Shown: positions 8,520 through 20,509, counted from the first letter of the stretch. The stretch: DNA of 23,826 bases from Rhizomucor pusillus (GCA_900175165.2 FWWN02000214.1:1-23826); one strand, 5' to 3'. Notes: generated from the sequence alone by a model not told the origin. Program-made: numbers and translations.

Positions 8520-11323
8520 TCAGCATCTTTCGAAAATTTTATACAATTCAGGAAGACTAGCGATGGGTATAATGTACTTGCCACCGTCCGGAGCTTTCGA
8601 CAAGGATTTGGTGGCAAAGAACTGCGTTTTCAGCCGAGGAAATATCAGATGCTGCACCTGCCACCGATATCGATCATGTTCTTGTTTGTACAGATCCACA
8701 TTTTTGTCTGCGGCTGACGGAGGCTCTGCCGGTGGAGATGCACTGTAGAATATTGCAATTTCTCTTGTCAGTGACTTGAAGCATTCAAATTCTGTTTCCC
8801 AGTTCACCTAAGATCTTCTGGTTTAGCAATACACAATCCATAAAGTGAAAAGCCGTTAGAGCTTACTTCAGTTCCAAGACGGAGTAGAAACAAGGGCAGT
8901 CTGTCCAACGTTGGGACATAGTCCTTGAGGAGCATGGGAATACTACAGAGTCGGCCGTCCTCGCTAACATCCATTGTAAAGTACTTTTCCAGCATTTCTC
9001 GTTTCTGGATAAGAATGTCTGTAATCGCCTTTATGCACAACATTAAATCTTCTGGGTGATTTTTAGGCATAAGATTGTTGCTTACCTGTGCAACTTCCTC
9101 CTTGGAACGCAAATTTTTAGGTAAGCCGTCCAGTTGTTCTTCAATATCTAGCGCCAATTTAATGCAGTCGTAAATAGGTACAGCTTCTGAAAGTTTGATG
9201 CGCCCAAAGTTGGCAAAGTCGTTAAGTGTGATTTGATAAAATAGTTCCTCGCTAAGAAATGTAATGTTACACTCACAAAGGCATTGACTGCACGTACAGC
9301 TAACGTACCTAACGACGGCGTAGTTTACAATATACAGTTCCCGTTCGTGTTGTATCAATGCCATAACATCGTCCACAAATCCGACGAAAGTATGCTTCCT
9401 CAAAATCGCCGTAAGCGCTGCAAGTTTGCATCAGCGTAAAATTGCAAAGGAACAGCAGCAAAGATATAGAAGTACCTGGATCTTCCGATGACTTGACATC
9501 TTTTCTTAAGTTTAAAACGCTTGTCAAATTTACAGTGATCCGCATACGTCTCTCAGATGCCATCGTGCTGTTCAACGGCAATGTAAGCAGAGCGTTACGA
9601 AACCACCAGTGTAATATGATACATACCTCTCAACAGATGTTCCAGATGAGCTCGCAACCGCAGATGTTTGCATTTGCGGTTTACGCATGAAAACATCCAA
9701 TGTCTGTGTCCTACTGTCCGTGCGTACTTTGTTATAAGCAGCCACCTTTCTTGGCTCCTTGTTGCCCTCTGTTGCTTCCGTCGTTGCTGCTGCCGATGAG
9801 CTTGCTGCTGCTATTGATGGCGGAGCCATGGGCAGCAATGTCTTTAAAGGGGATTAACACCACGCTTTGCTACTTTTCTTTTGCGTAATTTTACCTGCGT
9901 AAGAAAGGTCCTGGATTCATTGGCAGTGGATAGCTTTTCTTGTAGCACATCGGCTATGGCTTCCGCGATCCGGTCTTCATTGAGAAAATGGACCTTTTTT
10001 TTTTTGAAAAGATTTACGTGGTGGGTATCCCTTCCAAATTCTGGGTTGGTAAATGCTTACCTCTCTCTTTGTTGGATGCACATTTACATCCACATTTTGA
10101 GGCTTGAGTTCTAAGCTTAGATACACAAAGGGATGGGTTCCTTTTGGCAGAAGCGGACTGTAGACATTATCAAGCATCCGCTTGAGGTTGTTACTTTCGA
10201 CGAGCCGATCTGACCCCGTGTGAATAGCAAAGTATAGACTGTATGCACTTGATGAGACTTACGATTAATAAAAAGGAGAAACGCAATGCGCTTCTCACTG
10301 TAGTTTGGATTAGATATATACGCGCTCATTTTGAATTCTAACGCTTGATCTTCATGCTCCACGTAGATCAGCTCTGTTGCCAGGCTGCTGCCGTAAATTT
10401 GTCGTATGTTGTCAATAGTTGTGGCTGTCTGTGATGTTTGTACATCTGCAGAAGTGTTCCCGTGCTACACATATGAAACTGTAAGCGAATGTAAACACTA
10501 GACCAGTGCCAAACATACCCGTCGGCATACAAAGCTCACGGAGGCATTGTGAATAGCATAACGATTAACAACATCCAGTATCAATCGATACTCTTCACTG
10601 GGTGATCTGATGGCCTTTCGTCGTGTTGGCACATTGTAGAAAAGATCCTCTGCCTAACAATAAATCAACGTATCAGCAAAAATCCGACATAGATTATTCT
10701 TATTTGAATCTGGATACATGCAGTAATTTGTGTACCGTTATTCCCAGCACAAGGCTTCGGTGCTGCGGACTGCCCGGGACGTGGAGGCACCAGTTTCCCG
10801 TCAGAGTACGTGGCTCTGAATGCGCATTTTGAATCGGCTGTTTTGGTCGTTATAGTGACATGTGCTATGTGTGATATACTAGCGAGTGCCTCGCCTCGAA
10901 ACCCATAAGTGGCAATCTTGTTCAAATCTTCAAATTTGCTCAGCTTGCTTGTCGTGAATCTTTCGCACACAATCGGCAAGTCTGCCTCCTGAAATTATGT
11001 TAAAAGTGATCCTTTAAACCACATACAAGCCTGATCCATACTCTAATGCCATGCCCGTTATCCTGGATTTGCAGCAGCTTTAATCCGCCGTCTTTCACCA
11101 ATATTTGTATCTGTGTAGAACCAGCATCCAGCGAATTTTCAATCAATTCTTTCAGAGCGCTTGCTGGTCTGTGAATGATCTGTCAGGACCAACGGCGCAT
11201 TAGCAGAGAGAGAGAGAAACGGCGATCTCGGAAACAGACGACCGGGTTTACCTCGCCTGCCGCGATGCGATTAACTACTGTCTCGTCAAGTCGTCTGATC
11301 GTGGGCACCGCCGCACTCGTCAT
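8520..11323 (-). CDS. MLH1: Mlh1, MutL-family DNA mismatch repair ATPase
   Basis: Thirteen exons on the minus strand give about 691 residues (human 756). Exons: 11252-11323, 11042-11179, 10722-10988, 10519-10653, 10263-10464, 10061-10209, 9895-9993, 9627-9841, 9476-9549, 9309-9417, 9086-9251, 8867-9028, 8520-8807. GHKL ATPase motifs: [11 protein letters not shown] (Glu35 base, Asn39 Mg ligand), [19 protein letters not shown] and [13 protein letters not shown] ends the N-terminal half. A short Ala/Ser-rich linker leads to the MLH1 dimer domain, ending in the diagnostic F-E-R-C. Mlh1 pairs with Pms1 to act after MutS recognition and in meiotic crossovers. Intron 10654-10721 needs a GC donor; the acceptor of intron 9994-10060 follows a run of A. 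Confidence 0.96.
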
Positions 11324-11843
11324 TCTGAAAAGGACTTGTCAAAACAGCAATCAAGTCAGGCTGCGGGGAAGAAATTGGCGCGATCTTCTCATTCTTCTTC
11401 GGCATATTGACTCTTATGATCATTTGCATAAACGGATTCAATTATTACCACGACAAGCTCTGCGATCCATCAGGGATACTAATTGATGAAGGGATTTTGC
11501 CGAATGATCGGATTATAGCATGCATTTGGACAGGTAAGTCTTGCCAAGGCAGAGTCTTAAGTAGTCCATGATAACCTACAACATTATCAAAGTTTTCACT
11601 TTAACACTATCCAGTACTCTCAAGTATAATTAGACGACATTGATAATAGCTTGGAAAAAGTGTAATCTATTCCTTATTGTACGCCAAGGTAGCAATATCG
11701 AATGCTACGGATGCTGATCCTGTGGCCTGTTCATTTGAACCTTATTGGAAGTCGAATGAGGCTGTGTGAGAGCTTGTAGCACATGCAATTACTGACGGTT
11801 TTCCCTCGTTGAGCGAAGTGACAGAAAGCTCTTGGTTCTCACA
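11324..11843. promoter_or_regulatory. Divergent region between MLH1 and the Hsp70-like gene
   Basis: About 520 bp upstream of both genes. The plus strand is open without stop from 11327 to about 11520 and encodes a hydrophobic run (I-G-A-I-F-S-F-F-F-G-I-L-T) with a good gtaagt donor at its end, so a small membrane-protein exon may hide here. A perfect 12-bp palindrome, gttcatttgaac, sits at 11729-11740. Neither is enough to call a gene or a site. Confidence 0.35.
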
Positions 11844-13969
11844 ATGACATTGTCGTCCTTTGACGTCCAAAAGTACCCGGTGGTCATTGGCATTGACTTT
11901 GGTGCGTGCCAGCCAGCACCCGTTGCTTGTACTTGCTATTATCTTGACTAACTCGAGTGTTCTTTAGGGACAACTTACTCAGGCTGCTCCTATGCATTCG
12001 CACAGAACGATGAAGTGATTGATATTGTCAAATGGTAAACAGTTGATCGCAGTTTGCAGTCGGGACCTTCACGTTTGACGTTACTCTGTGAAAAATACTC
12101 GCAGGCCGAAATTTAGCAGCGTTTATCCAAAGGTAGATGGATATTTGCCAAGCAAAAGTCAGTCAGGATCGACTCATTTGTTACATAGATACCTACACTT
12201 AATTACTACAACGGCACATCAAAAGAGCTGAGCCAGTGGGGCAACGCTGCTCGGCTCGAAATGCAGCGCCCCACAGCACGCAATTCGGTCCTTTTGAAGC
12301 AGTATAAATTGTATTTGGATGAAAATATCGCCAAAGAACTGCCTCCCCTTCCTAACGGCTTAACTATTGTGGACGCTATCGCCGATTATTTGCGCGTTTT
12401 TCACGACCACGTAGTTGGAGAACTTAAGAAGGGATTTGCAAAACATTACTCCCAAGAACAATTTCGATATGTAAGGATAATACGCATTCAGAGGCGAGAT
12501 ATTTGTCGGTCAATAGACTAATGGTCCCAACAATCCTACTAGTGTCTCACAGTCCCAGCAATGTGGAGTGAAAAAGCGAAAAATACGATGCGAGAAGCTG
12601 CTATCCGCGCAGGATTAATATCTGAGACGGATCACCGGGACAGACTCATGCTTATCTCTGAGCCCGAGGCAGCTGCTCTTTACTGCGAGAAGAAATGCGA
12701 CCAGTTTAACCTGAGACACGGCGATCGATTTATGATATGCGATGCTGGAGGTGAAAGATTTACAGTCATATTCAGACACTGTGAAACTTTGCATCCTAAC
12801 AAATATTCCATTTGTTTAGGCGGCACTGTCGATTTAATCGTTTTTGAAGTTGATGAACGCTCTGGTCGCAAGCTTCGAGAATGCACACATGGACACGGTC
12901 AATCATGTGGTTCCGTGTTTCTGGATCGTAGGATGCGAAAACTGTTAAAACGGAAATTCAGGGACTATTTATCATCGATCCCGGCATCTGCGTTTGAGAC
13001 GATGATGGACCAATTTGTCGACACTATCAAGCCGCAGTTTGACGGAGACGGCGATCAGTATATCTTGATACCAGCATCCATGAATTTGAGTTCTCTCAAC
13101 AACTCCGAGATCGGTATTGTGGATGGCACTTTATGTCTGAAGGCTGAAGAGCTTCGAAACGATGTCTTTGAACCGGTGATAAAAGAAGTCTTAGCACTGA
13201 TTGAGGAGCAGCTGGTAAAGGCACAGACATTGCAAGCAATATTTCTGGTGGGTGGATTCGGCTCGTCCAATTATCTGTTCGAGCGCGTCCAGCAAGTTTT
13301 TATATCACGCGTAGGTCAAGTAGCCGTTCCCCCACGGTGTGAGTTGGCAGTTGTCCGAGGAGCGGTCTACTTTGGACTTAATCCGCGTGTTGTCACCACT
13401 CGTGTCCCTCGCTGCTGGTATGGTATTGATACAACGACCACGTTTGAGGAAGGCGTCGATCCTCCCAGCTTCAAGATTATTCGTGAAGACGGCAGTGTCC
13501 GCTGCGATCATCGGTTCTCAGTCTATGTGAACAAAGGTGAACCTCTAGGTTAGTAGACACAGGATTGTCAGCTACCCTAGGATCCAATTTGACCATAATC
13601 TAATTCAACGTTACCTGTAGACATTGACAGCTGTGTATCCAAAGATTTCTATGCCTACTACCCACATCACACCACCTGCACTTTATTCGCAGCAGATACC
13701 CAAGAGCAGCCTCGATACACTCAGGGACCTGGCGTGCGGCGCGTTGCAAACTTTACAATACCTATGCCTATTCTCCCTGGAGTTATGGAAGGGGAGAAAG
13801 TTGATCTAACTATAAAGATGTACTTTGGAGAGGTCGAGCTACGGGTAGAAGGTAAGATATCCAATCATGTGAAAATGGTTCCGGCAGGTAAAGCTAATTA
13901 GCCTAACTACAAAAAGCTGTCATACGAGGTCAAACGTACGGAGCTACATGCACTTTCGATGCTGAGTAA
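11844..13969 (+). CDS. Hsp70-superfamily protein, HSPA12-like
   Basis: Seven exons (11844-11901, 11968-12034, 12105-12132, 12189-12470, 12543-13548, 13621-13851, 13917-13969) give about 574 residues. The actin/Hsp70 ATPase motifs are present. Phosphate 1 is V-I-G-I-D-F-G-T-T-Y-S-G (14-25), with S-E-P-E-A-A-A-L-Y in the connect region. Phosphate 2 is C-D-A-G-G. The adenosine loop is F-L-V-G-G-F-G-S-S. The V-P-A-M-W-S-E-K-A-K segment is typical of the divergent HSPA12 group, common in large fungal families, rather than of canonical Hsp70. The C-terminal 130 residues lack a normal substrate-binding domain and EEVD tail, so client and role are unknown. Exon 3 is only 28 nt. The start follows the family: about 13 residues precede the first strand. 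Confidence 0.9.
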
Positions 13970-14636
13970 TTCAGGCATTCTTAGTCTCCTACAAAATGCT
14001 TTCTTGTACACATTGGACAAATGAAGGGTAGGATCTTCTTGTAAATACATAAATCGGCCGTGCTGAATTGAAAGGGAGCCAATAGAACTGTGTTGCACAG
14101 TGGTGGCGATGCTACTTTCATGCTCAAAAATACGTGCGTGTCTCGCATAGGTGATACAAGACGAAGATCTATCACTTTGTTCAGATGCTGATAGTTGGAT
14201 GACTGTTTAATAAGATGAAAGCAATGTGTCAGTGATGAAATTGATCAAGAAGTGTACTTTAGAAATATCTTGGCATTTTCAACATTTTTAAAGCCCTTCT
14301 AACTGGAGAGAACACTCAACGGACATTCCTCCGCGCCCATCTGATCGTTAAGAAATATATGCATGTATGTATGGCGGTTAAGTAACACTTTGAGTACGTT
14401 CGCAGCAGAAATACTGCCAAGAAGAGGATGGTTTTTTGATCAGATACTGCAAAAATGTATTTCCTTCAATCCCGTTCTGTGGAACAGTGTTTCTTGGGGA
14501 CGTGCAGACGAGTTACCCCATTTGTGAACCAATTCAAATCGCGTGAATGCTTGTCTCGGTTTGAAATCCTTTTTGCTTGAAGCACACCACACGTCTCTCT
14601 CGCACTCTCTCTGTCTTTTCCACCTTTCTTCAACAC
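13970..14636. other. Intergenic stretch with a pyrimidine-rich leader
   Basis: No gene found in 667 bp. The last 50 bases before the PIS1 start (about 14590-14632) are strongly CT-rich on the plus strand, as in many fungal promoters around the transcription start. Frames on the minus strand here are antisense to PIS1 exon 1. Confidence 0.4.
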
Positions 14637-15693
14637 ATGAACCACGTCAACACAAGGCCAAGCAGAGGCACTGACAATGTCTTTTTGTTTGTGCCAAACA
14701 TCATTGGTATGCTCACTCCATTCGCTCGAGAATCTCACACGCTGACACGATTCTTCAATAGGCTACACACGCATCATACTTGCATCGCTGTCACTGTACT
14801 ATATGCCATGGCACCCTAAAGTCTGTGCAACACTCTATTGTATTTCCTGCTTGCTGGATGCAGTAGACGGCAACGCAGCCCGTTATTTCGACCAGTGTGC
14901 GTTCTCGATATGCGCGGTTGCTGACAAATTGCTTACCAATTGCCTGGATAATAACAATAGGTAGCAAGTTCGGAGCCGTACTGGATATGGTCACCGATAG
15001 GTATGTTGAGGAAGCTGGAAAAGAAAATGAGGTAGTAGATTACTAACTATAGATGGCGGCCCAACGTTAGGTCTACAACAACCTGTCTCTTGTGCTTTCT
15101 ATCTATACAATACCCCGCCTGGACGATACTTTTCCAATTTTTAATATCTTTGGATTTTAGCTCACATTACATGCACATGTACAGGTAAGAGGCATTCAAA
15201 GCATCTCATGCATAAATGATACAAAGTTCTAAAATAAGAAACCAAGTTCAATGACAGTTGGAGCATCGAGCCACAAGAAAATGTCCGAGTCTGACAATTG
15301 GTTTTTGCGACTCTACTACAACAGCAATGTAAGAAGGGAAAATTGTAACGAAGCGGAAGCTGGAAGATTGATGTTTAATATTTGCGACTGTTTGGGATAT
15401 AGATCGTGCTCTTCATTATGTGTGCTGGCAACGAGCTATTCTTCGTGGCATTGTATGTATTGAAATTTTTCGGCCCAGTTACAGGTACGTCAAATGCACA
15501 GGTGATATTTCTAAAGACAGCAGCTTAACCTTTTGTCTTTTTAGCAATGTGGTGGGCACTTTTGATAGTCACTGGAACTATCTGCTTTGCAAAGCAGTTT
15601 ATTAATGTAGTGCAGATCGTTAATGCTAGCAAAGTGTTGGCAACTATTGATCGAGAAGAGAAAGCTAAAGCAATGGCCGCAAAAAAGGAATAA
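14637..15693 (+). CDS. PIS1: Phosphatidylinositol synthase (CDP-diacylglycerol:inositol transferase)
   Basis: Seven exons (14637-14706, 14762-14896, 14961-15000, 15071-15184, 15247-15328, 15403-15484, 15545-15693) give 223 residues (yeast Pis1 220). The protein starts with N-V-F-L-F-V-P-N-I-I-G. The complete CDP-alcohol phosphotransferase signature D-x2-D-G-x2-A-R-x8-G-x3-D-x3-D is met by Asp56, Asp59, Gly60, Ala63, Arg64, Gly73, Asp77 and Asp81. Late in the protein C-A-G-N-E-L-F-F also matches the family. Four or more membrane segments are visible. It joins CDP-diacylglycerol and myo-inositol in the ER to make phosphatidylinositol. An in-frame Met at 14577 would add 20 residues in a CT-rich segment; the shorter start matches family length. 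Only 70 bp separate its stop from the NELF-C/D start. Confidence 0.95.
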
Positions 15694-15763
15694 AATTGGG
15701 TTGCATGATTCTGACATTTTTCGAACTTCGCGTCTTCTGTGTAAGCATTTGAAGCTACGGGCC

Positions 15764-18101
15764 ATGTTTGCTGCAGGTGTAGAATTAACACAAGAAAGCC
15801 CTGAAATGTACTTATATAAGCAGCATAATCGGGTTTTAGCAGAAGCGGCATCGACGCTCTCGCAACCAGGTATTCTTTAGAACGACTGATCGAAATGGTG
15901 TCAGACATTGATTATGCTGCGTGATAGATGCGGTACTCGATACACACTTGTGCGCCAAAGCTCTAACGAATTTTCTTAACGCTGGTGGTTCTCCGGAGGA
16001 AGCGAGGGACATACTCTGCGGTTCATATGTCGGTTTACCTGCTGCAGCCGAAGCAGTATCTGCTATTGCAACGCATCTGGGCATGGATGCAAATGCTCTT
16101 ATGCTTGAAGCCTTGAGAGACTTTGTATTGGAAAAATTCAATCCCACAGCTATGGATCTAAGAATGATGCCGAAACTTGGCAACGTAAGTGGCAGATAGG
16201 TTTCAAGTCAACAGTATGGATTAGTAACGTATTCTCACAGTCGGTGAATACCCAAAACTGGTTCAACGATTTTATCCAGCATCGGATATGGAGGAACCTT
16301 ATATACACCTTACTTGAGAAACATCCAAACTGCGAATTTTTGAATCATGCGGTGATGGTAAATGGGCTTGTTACTTGTTATTCATATTAAGCTGTCTAAT
16401 CTGCATATCCAGAGAATTGCAGAGGATTACCCGGACGAAGTTGCAGCTTTGCGAACTTCATCCACCTACCTCGAGGTCTTCAAACTGATTCTTAATGGCT
16501 CATTATCGGATGTCATGAACTCCAAAGATGAAATGGAATTTGAGGAAAAAATGCCTGGATTGGCCGTAAGCTTTCCTAGTTCAGCATTTTGCTCTAATCA
16601 GCTGTCTGACAAACTTTTCCAGAGAATATGTTGCGCAAACGAAGCGTCTTACTTGACAGCTCAAGTTCTACTTCGAAGATTATACGAACAATATGACAGC
16701 GCACCAATGCTGCGTGTTTCTGAAGAACTCGAGAAATACGCAAGAGAACACGGGCAGTAAGTTCCAAAATTCACGGGAGTAGCGTTACAAAGTCCTAACG
16801 AAATTTAGTCAAGAGTTTGCTACTGCTTTAAAGCAACGCATCACTGGCATGCCAACCAAACTTTCTAATGCTATCAAGACCATCCAGCAAACAAAACAAC
16901 TAGATATGTCAGCTTTGAATAAGGTCAATGACTTGTGTTCTTATGCTATCTGACAACGTAAAACTCAATTATTTATGTATGTAGATCTATGATATTTACA
17001 ATGTGCAAGAACCACCCTCAGCCACATATATCCTCGACTCAGTACTTATTGAAGTATTATTAAGAGCCATTGCAGTACCTGAATCCTCGTCAGCTTTATC
17101 AAAAGAAGATATCGACAAGTGTATATACATTCTAGCAAAAGCAACATCTAGCCAGCAATTCGACGACCCAGGGGTATGCTGAACCATCAAGTGTATAAAG
17201 ACAGTGCTAAACTGATTTTTAGGGACCACAGTTGCATAGTATTAAAACAAAACATATGCTTGAAGACTTCCACGATGCCGTGCAATCCTCTTGGGGCGAA
17301 GATTTCAAGGATGGACTTGTCAACCTAGTAGAGGCCATCAAGTAACTATATACATTAGGTTATTATGGTTCTGGATTTTTGTTTAACCAGAAACTCCTCC
17401 ATCTACAGCGCTCCCGTGGCAGCCATGGGTGTTCTCTTCTTTATGGAATACAAGGTTTTCGAAACTGATTATTTCAACAACTTTTACCAATCAAGGGAAA
17501 TACCCATGCCCTTTGCAATAATCGACGAGATTGCCGAGAAGCATCCACTGGCAAGATCAAAGATATTCGAGCTTGTCAAGAGAGGCTTGACACACAAATT
17601 CCGTCTTGAAGTTATCCAAGTGGTATGTTACTTCACTTCGACAAAAACAAAAGGAATGCTGAAAAAAATGCTCTGTTACAGATAGCGCTGCAAAAGACCT
17701 GGGTCGAGCGTCTAGTCTACTTAGTAGCATTAGGTTACATGAAACCGGTTTTAATTTACATGCGGCAGGAAGGAAAGACATTGGATAAGGGCACTGTTGC
17801 ACACTTTATGCAAAATGTAAGCAGAAATTGTGGAAGCTAAAATTTCCAGTGTAAGGCTGATCAAAGTTTTAAGGTACTTGATATTGCGAATCCACCATTT
17901 AGCGACAGCTTTACGGAATACATGGCAGACCTGATCCTCGAGCATCAAAACCTTTTGCGAATCAACCGAGATCTTCGCATATCAGTGGTTTCGTTTGCGG
18001 ACGCGGCGCTGATATCTGCGACGGATTTTCCTTTGGAAACGCAGCAGAGATTACAGCATAAACTATTTGAAATCAAATCCATTGGTAGTGGACTTGGTTG
18101 A
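15764..18101 (+). CDS. NELFCD: NELF-C/D (TH1) subunit of the negative elongation factor
   Basis: Eleven exons (15764-15869, 15928-16184, 16241-16357, 16413-16565, 16623-16756, 16809-16923, 16985-17173, 17223-17341, 17391-17622, 17682-17816, 17874-18101) give 594 residues; human NELF-C has 590. Matches along the whole length include N-A-G-G-S-P-E-E (human Q-A-G-G-S-P-E-N), W-R-N-L-I-Y-T-L-L-E-K-H-P, Y-I-L-A-K-A-T-S, A-P-V-A-A-M-G-V-L, L-Q-K-T-W-V-E-R-L-V and V-L-D-I-A-N-P-P-F. In animals NELF pauses RNA polymerase II near promoters together with DSIF; NELF-C/D bridges NELF-A and NELF-B. NELF is absent from the model yeasts, so this gene is informative about the lineage. Introns are 49-61 nt, all GT-AG. 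The start Met at 15764 is the first in frame, but a short upstream exon cannot be excluded. Confidence 0.92.
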
Positions 18102-18425
18102 ACTTTCCCATGTATAGTTATTCGTATACTCTTTCCGAAATATATCATTGAATCAATAATATCCAGACCTTTACATTTAAAAGAAACACTTGGGTTGCTT
18201 GTTTACTGATATGCAAGATACAGTTTGAGTTTCTGCAAGGACTGGAGCAATCAACAGGCTTGAAGACGATCTTGCCCTCCTTCGTTGATGGTCTCTTCCG
18301 TCTTCTGGGGCAAAGTGGAAAACACTGTCAAAAATTCTATAGATAGCTCAGTCGGCATCCGAGATCATTGGACGCTTGAAAAAATTCATGCATTACCGCT
18401 CTTCCGTCTGTGTTACTGCACTGAA
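18102..18425. other. Spacer with an unexplained open stretch
   Basis: Between NELF-C/D and the thioesterase. One plus-strand frame is open from about 18152 to its stop at 18341, with balanced codons (including F-V-D-G-L-F-R-L-L-G-Q-S-G) but no start. A second frame opens at 18285 and runs in frame into the thioesterase. Either could be a missed N-terminal exon; otherwise this is 3' flank and promoter. Confidence 0.3.
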
Positions 18426-20210
18426 ATGCCTATCTCGACTTTTACACGGCGGGTGCGCACCGCGTATGAAACGATACGAGAACTTTGGCTGCGCGCCTTG
18501 ATCTTTGTTACGAGACCGATCGTCCTCCGTCTTTTGCCTGATCCCTACACCGAGGCAGGCAATGTCAGGGTCGCGTCCAAGCCGACCCACGCAAGCCGAG
18601 TGACGATGACCGAGATCATTGCTGCTCATCACTGCAACGTAAAGGTAGCGAAAGAAAATACTGTTTTAATTAGTGGTGTCAGGTGGCTCACGCGTTATAT
18701 CTGCAAAGGGTCTAGCCAACGCAGGAACCATCCTGGGATGGATAGATATTGCTGCCGGTATCTCAGCTAAACGACATGCTTCTGCACCTTCGGTACCAAC
18801 ATACTTTGCAACTTATGCGCTACATCCAAGCTTCTAAATATTTGTTTCCTAGGTAACACGATCCGTTGACGACGTTGCGTTTTTGCACCCTATCAAAATG
18901 GGTGATATAGTAAGCAGCAAAGACGTGATCGTACGCGCAGAAGCTTACTACGCCTCTCCTATCTTAACAGCTGACTATCCAAGCATCTGTCAACAAGTCT
19001 TGGAAAACTTCTATGGAGGTAACAAAAGAAGAGATGGATATCCTGTATATTGCAAGATCTTCTAACTAACTTGTCGCGTTGCAGGTTGGCGTGAAAGTGG
19101 AAGCAGAGACGCCGCTCACCGGGGAGCGATACTTTGTAGCGCACGCGTATCTTACATTTGTAGCCTTATCACCACGCCCTAAACCACGCACGTATCTCGG
19201 GCAGATAATGATGGAGCATAACCCTATTCGAGTACCAGAGATAGTCCCCTACGCAGAGCTGGAAAAGAAACGGTACGATATGGCCGAGCAGAGACGACAA
19301 TCTCGATTCAAAAAGAAGCAGCAAGACGATTTGAGTGATATTCGCGAGCTGATGCGTACCTGGTCGCAAGGACTGCAAGAACGAGGTTCAGAGGTGAACG
19401 CCGAGATACGCCAGCATCCTGCACTTGCGGCCACCTCACCTCGAACAACTGATGATGAGCGGCTAACAAAGAAGCGACGATATTCGACGGATCCTAGATT
19501 GGTACCATCCGTTTCTGAAGTGCCCATGGAAACGACTTTTGCTGAAGTCGTAGAACTCGTCATGCCGCAGCACGCCAACACGCTAAGTATCACTTTTGGC
19601 GGTCAAATCATGGCTTGGATGGAAGCATGCGCGCTTGCAAGCGCCAATCGCTTATCCCGTGCTTACTTGCTCACTGCTAGGTAAGTGAATTAAAGACAAA
19701 GAGACCGATTTAATAAGGATGCTTAACGACGAGATAAGCATTGATACGCTCCAATTCATAACACCAACCCACGTTGGTGATGTTGTAACTATACGCTCGA
19801 TCGTGTCACGAACATACACATCTTCCATGGAAGTCTACGTCAGCGTTGAGGCCGGTACGTTGCAGTTCAAAGCTGTTCTTTTCCTCTCGATTTTCACTCA
19901 CTAACAATGATGACAGAAAACCTGCAAACAAATGAGACCAAATTTACCAACGATGCCTTCTTTACTATAAGTAAGTCAATCATTCTTTGCTTATTAATTA
20001 CTCTTATTCTGACCTGTCGTTCTAGCTGCGGTTGACGAAGATAATATACCTGTGCGAGTTCCAAAAGTGGTTCCGAACACACATGCAGAGATGCGGTTGA
20101 ATGAAGGAGGATCCGAACGCCGAGAGCGACGTCTTGCTCAGCGAGTAGAGTTGATTAACTTGATGACTCCAGGTCATTCCACGGACCCAAGTAGTCCGAC
20201 CCCACTATAG
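18426..20210 (+). CDS. Double-hotdog acyl-CoA thioesterase, ACOT11/12-like
   Basis: Eight exons (18426-18644, 18709-18792, 18853-18909, 18971-19018, 19085-19680, 19739-19854, 19917-19970, 20026-20210) give about 452 residues. Hotdog 1 (about 55-165) has A-N-A-G-T-I-L-G-W-I-D and T-S-M-E-V-G-V-K-V-E-A. Hotdog 2 (about 285-405) has F-G-G-Q-I-M-A-W-M-E (near 307-316), H-V-G-D-V-V and S-S-M-E-V-Y-V. A charged linker with K-K-R-R and an Arg-rich tail flank the second. The family hydrolyses acyl-CoA to free acid and CoA; ACOT11/12 also carry a START domain, missing here. The N-terminus (T-F-T-R-R-V-R) could be a mitochondrial presequence but is uncertain: an in-frame Met at 18285 would add 47 residues. 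The gene is convergent with an acyl-CoA oxidase. Confidence 0.9.
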
Positions 20211-20509
20211 AACAATTCCAATATAATACAAGTTATATATCGTCAAAAGAGATTGATTGTCTTGATATAGACAACAGTTTCGTTAAACGGTCGATGCAAT
20301 CCTGGGTGTCGTAATATGTTAAGATATCTAAGAGATTAGGATTGTTTGATAATAAATGAAGTCTGGGAGAATAGAGGCATGATGATCGAAATATGATTGT
20401 ATGTTCGAAAAGCTCCACCATTATCAAGATGTTTAAAGGATAGCCAAAGTATCTTCCATGTTATATATGTGGGTAAGTACACCCTCCAGTAGCTAATCCG
20501 TATTGTGTA
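20211..20509. other. Convergent 3' intergenic region
   Basis: About 300 bp of AT-rich sequence between the stops of the thioesterase and the acyl-CoA oxidase. It holds AATAAA-like signals such as aataaatg near 20351. No gene is supported. Confidence 0.4.

Noticed and set aside
9442..9888. Plus-strand frames inside MLH1
   Set aside because: They are shadows of the minus-strand exons and linker, which match the MLH1 family.
11729..11740. Palindrome gttcatttgaac as a heat-shock element
   Set aside because: The TTC and GAA halves are four bases apart rather than two, so it does not fit the nGAAnnTTCn pattern; a single short palindrome is expected by chance.
14577..14636. Upstream Met for PIS1
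   Set aside because: It lies in the CT-rich leader and would make the protein longer than the family; 14637 gives 223 residues, the normal length.
14466..14738. Minus-strand 90-codon frame
   Set aside because: Antisense to PIS1 exon 1 and its leader; no motif or splice support.
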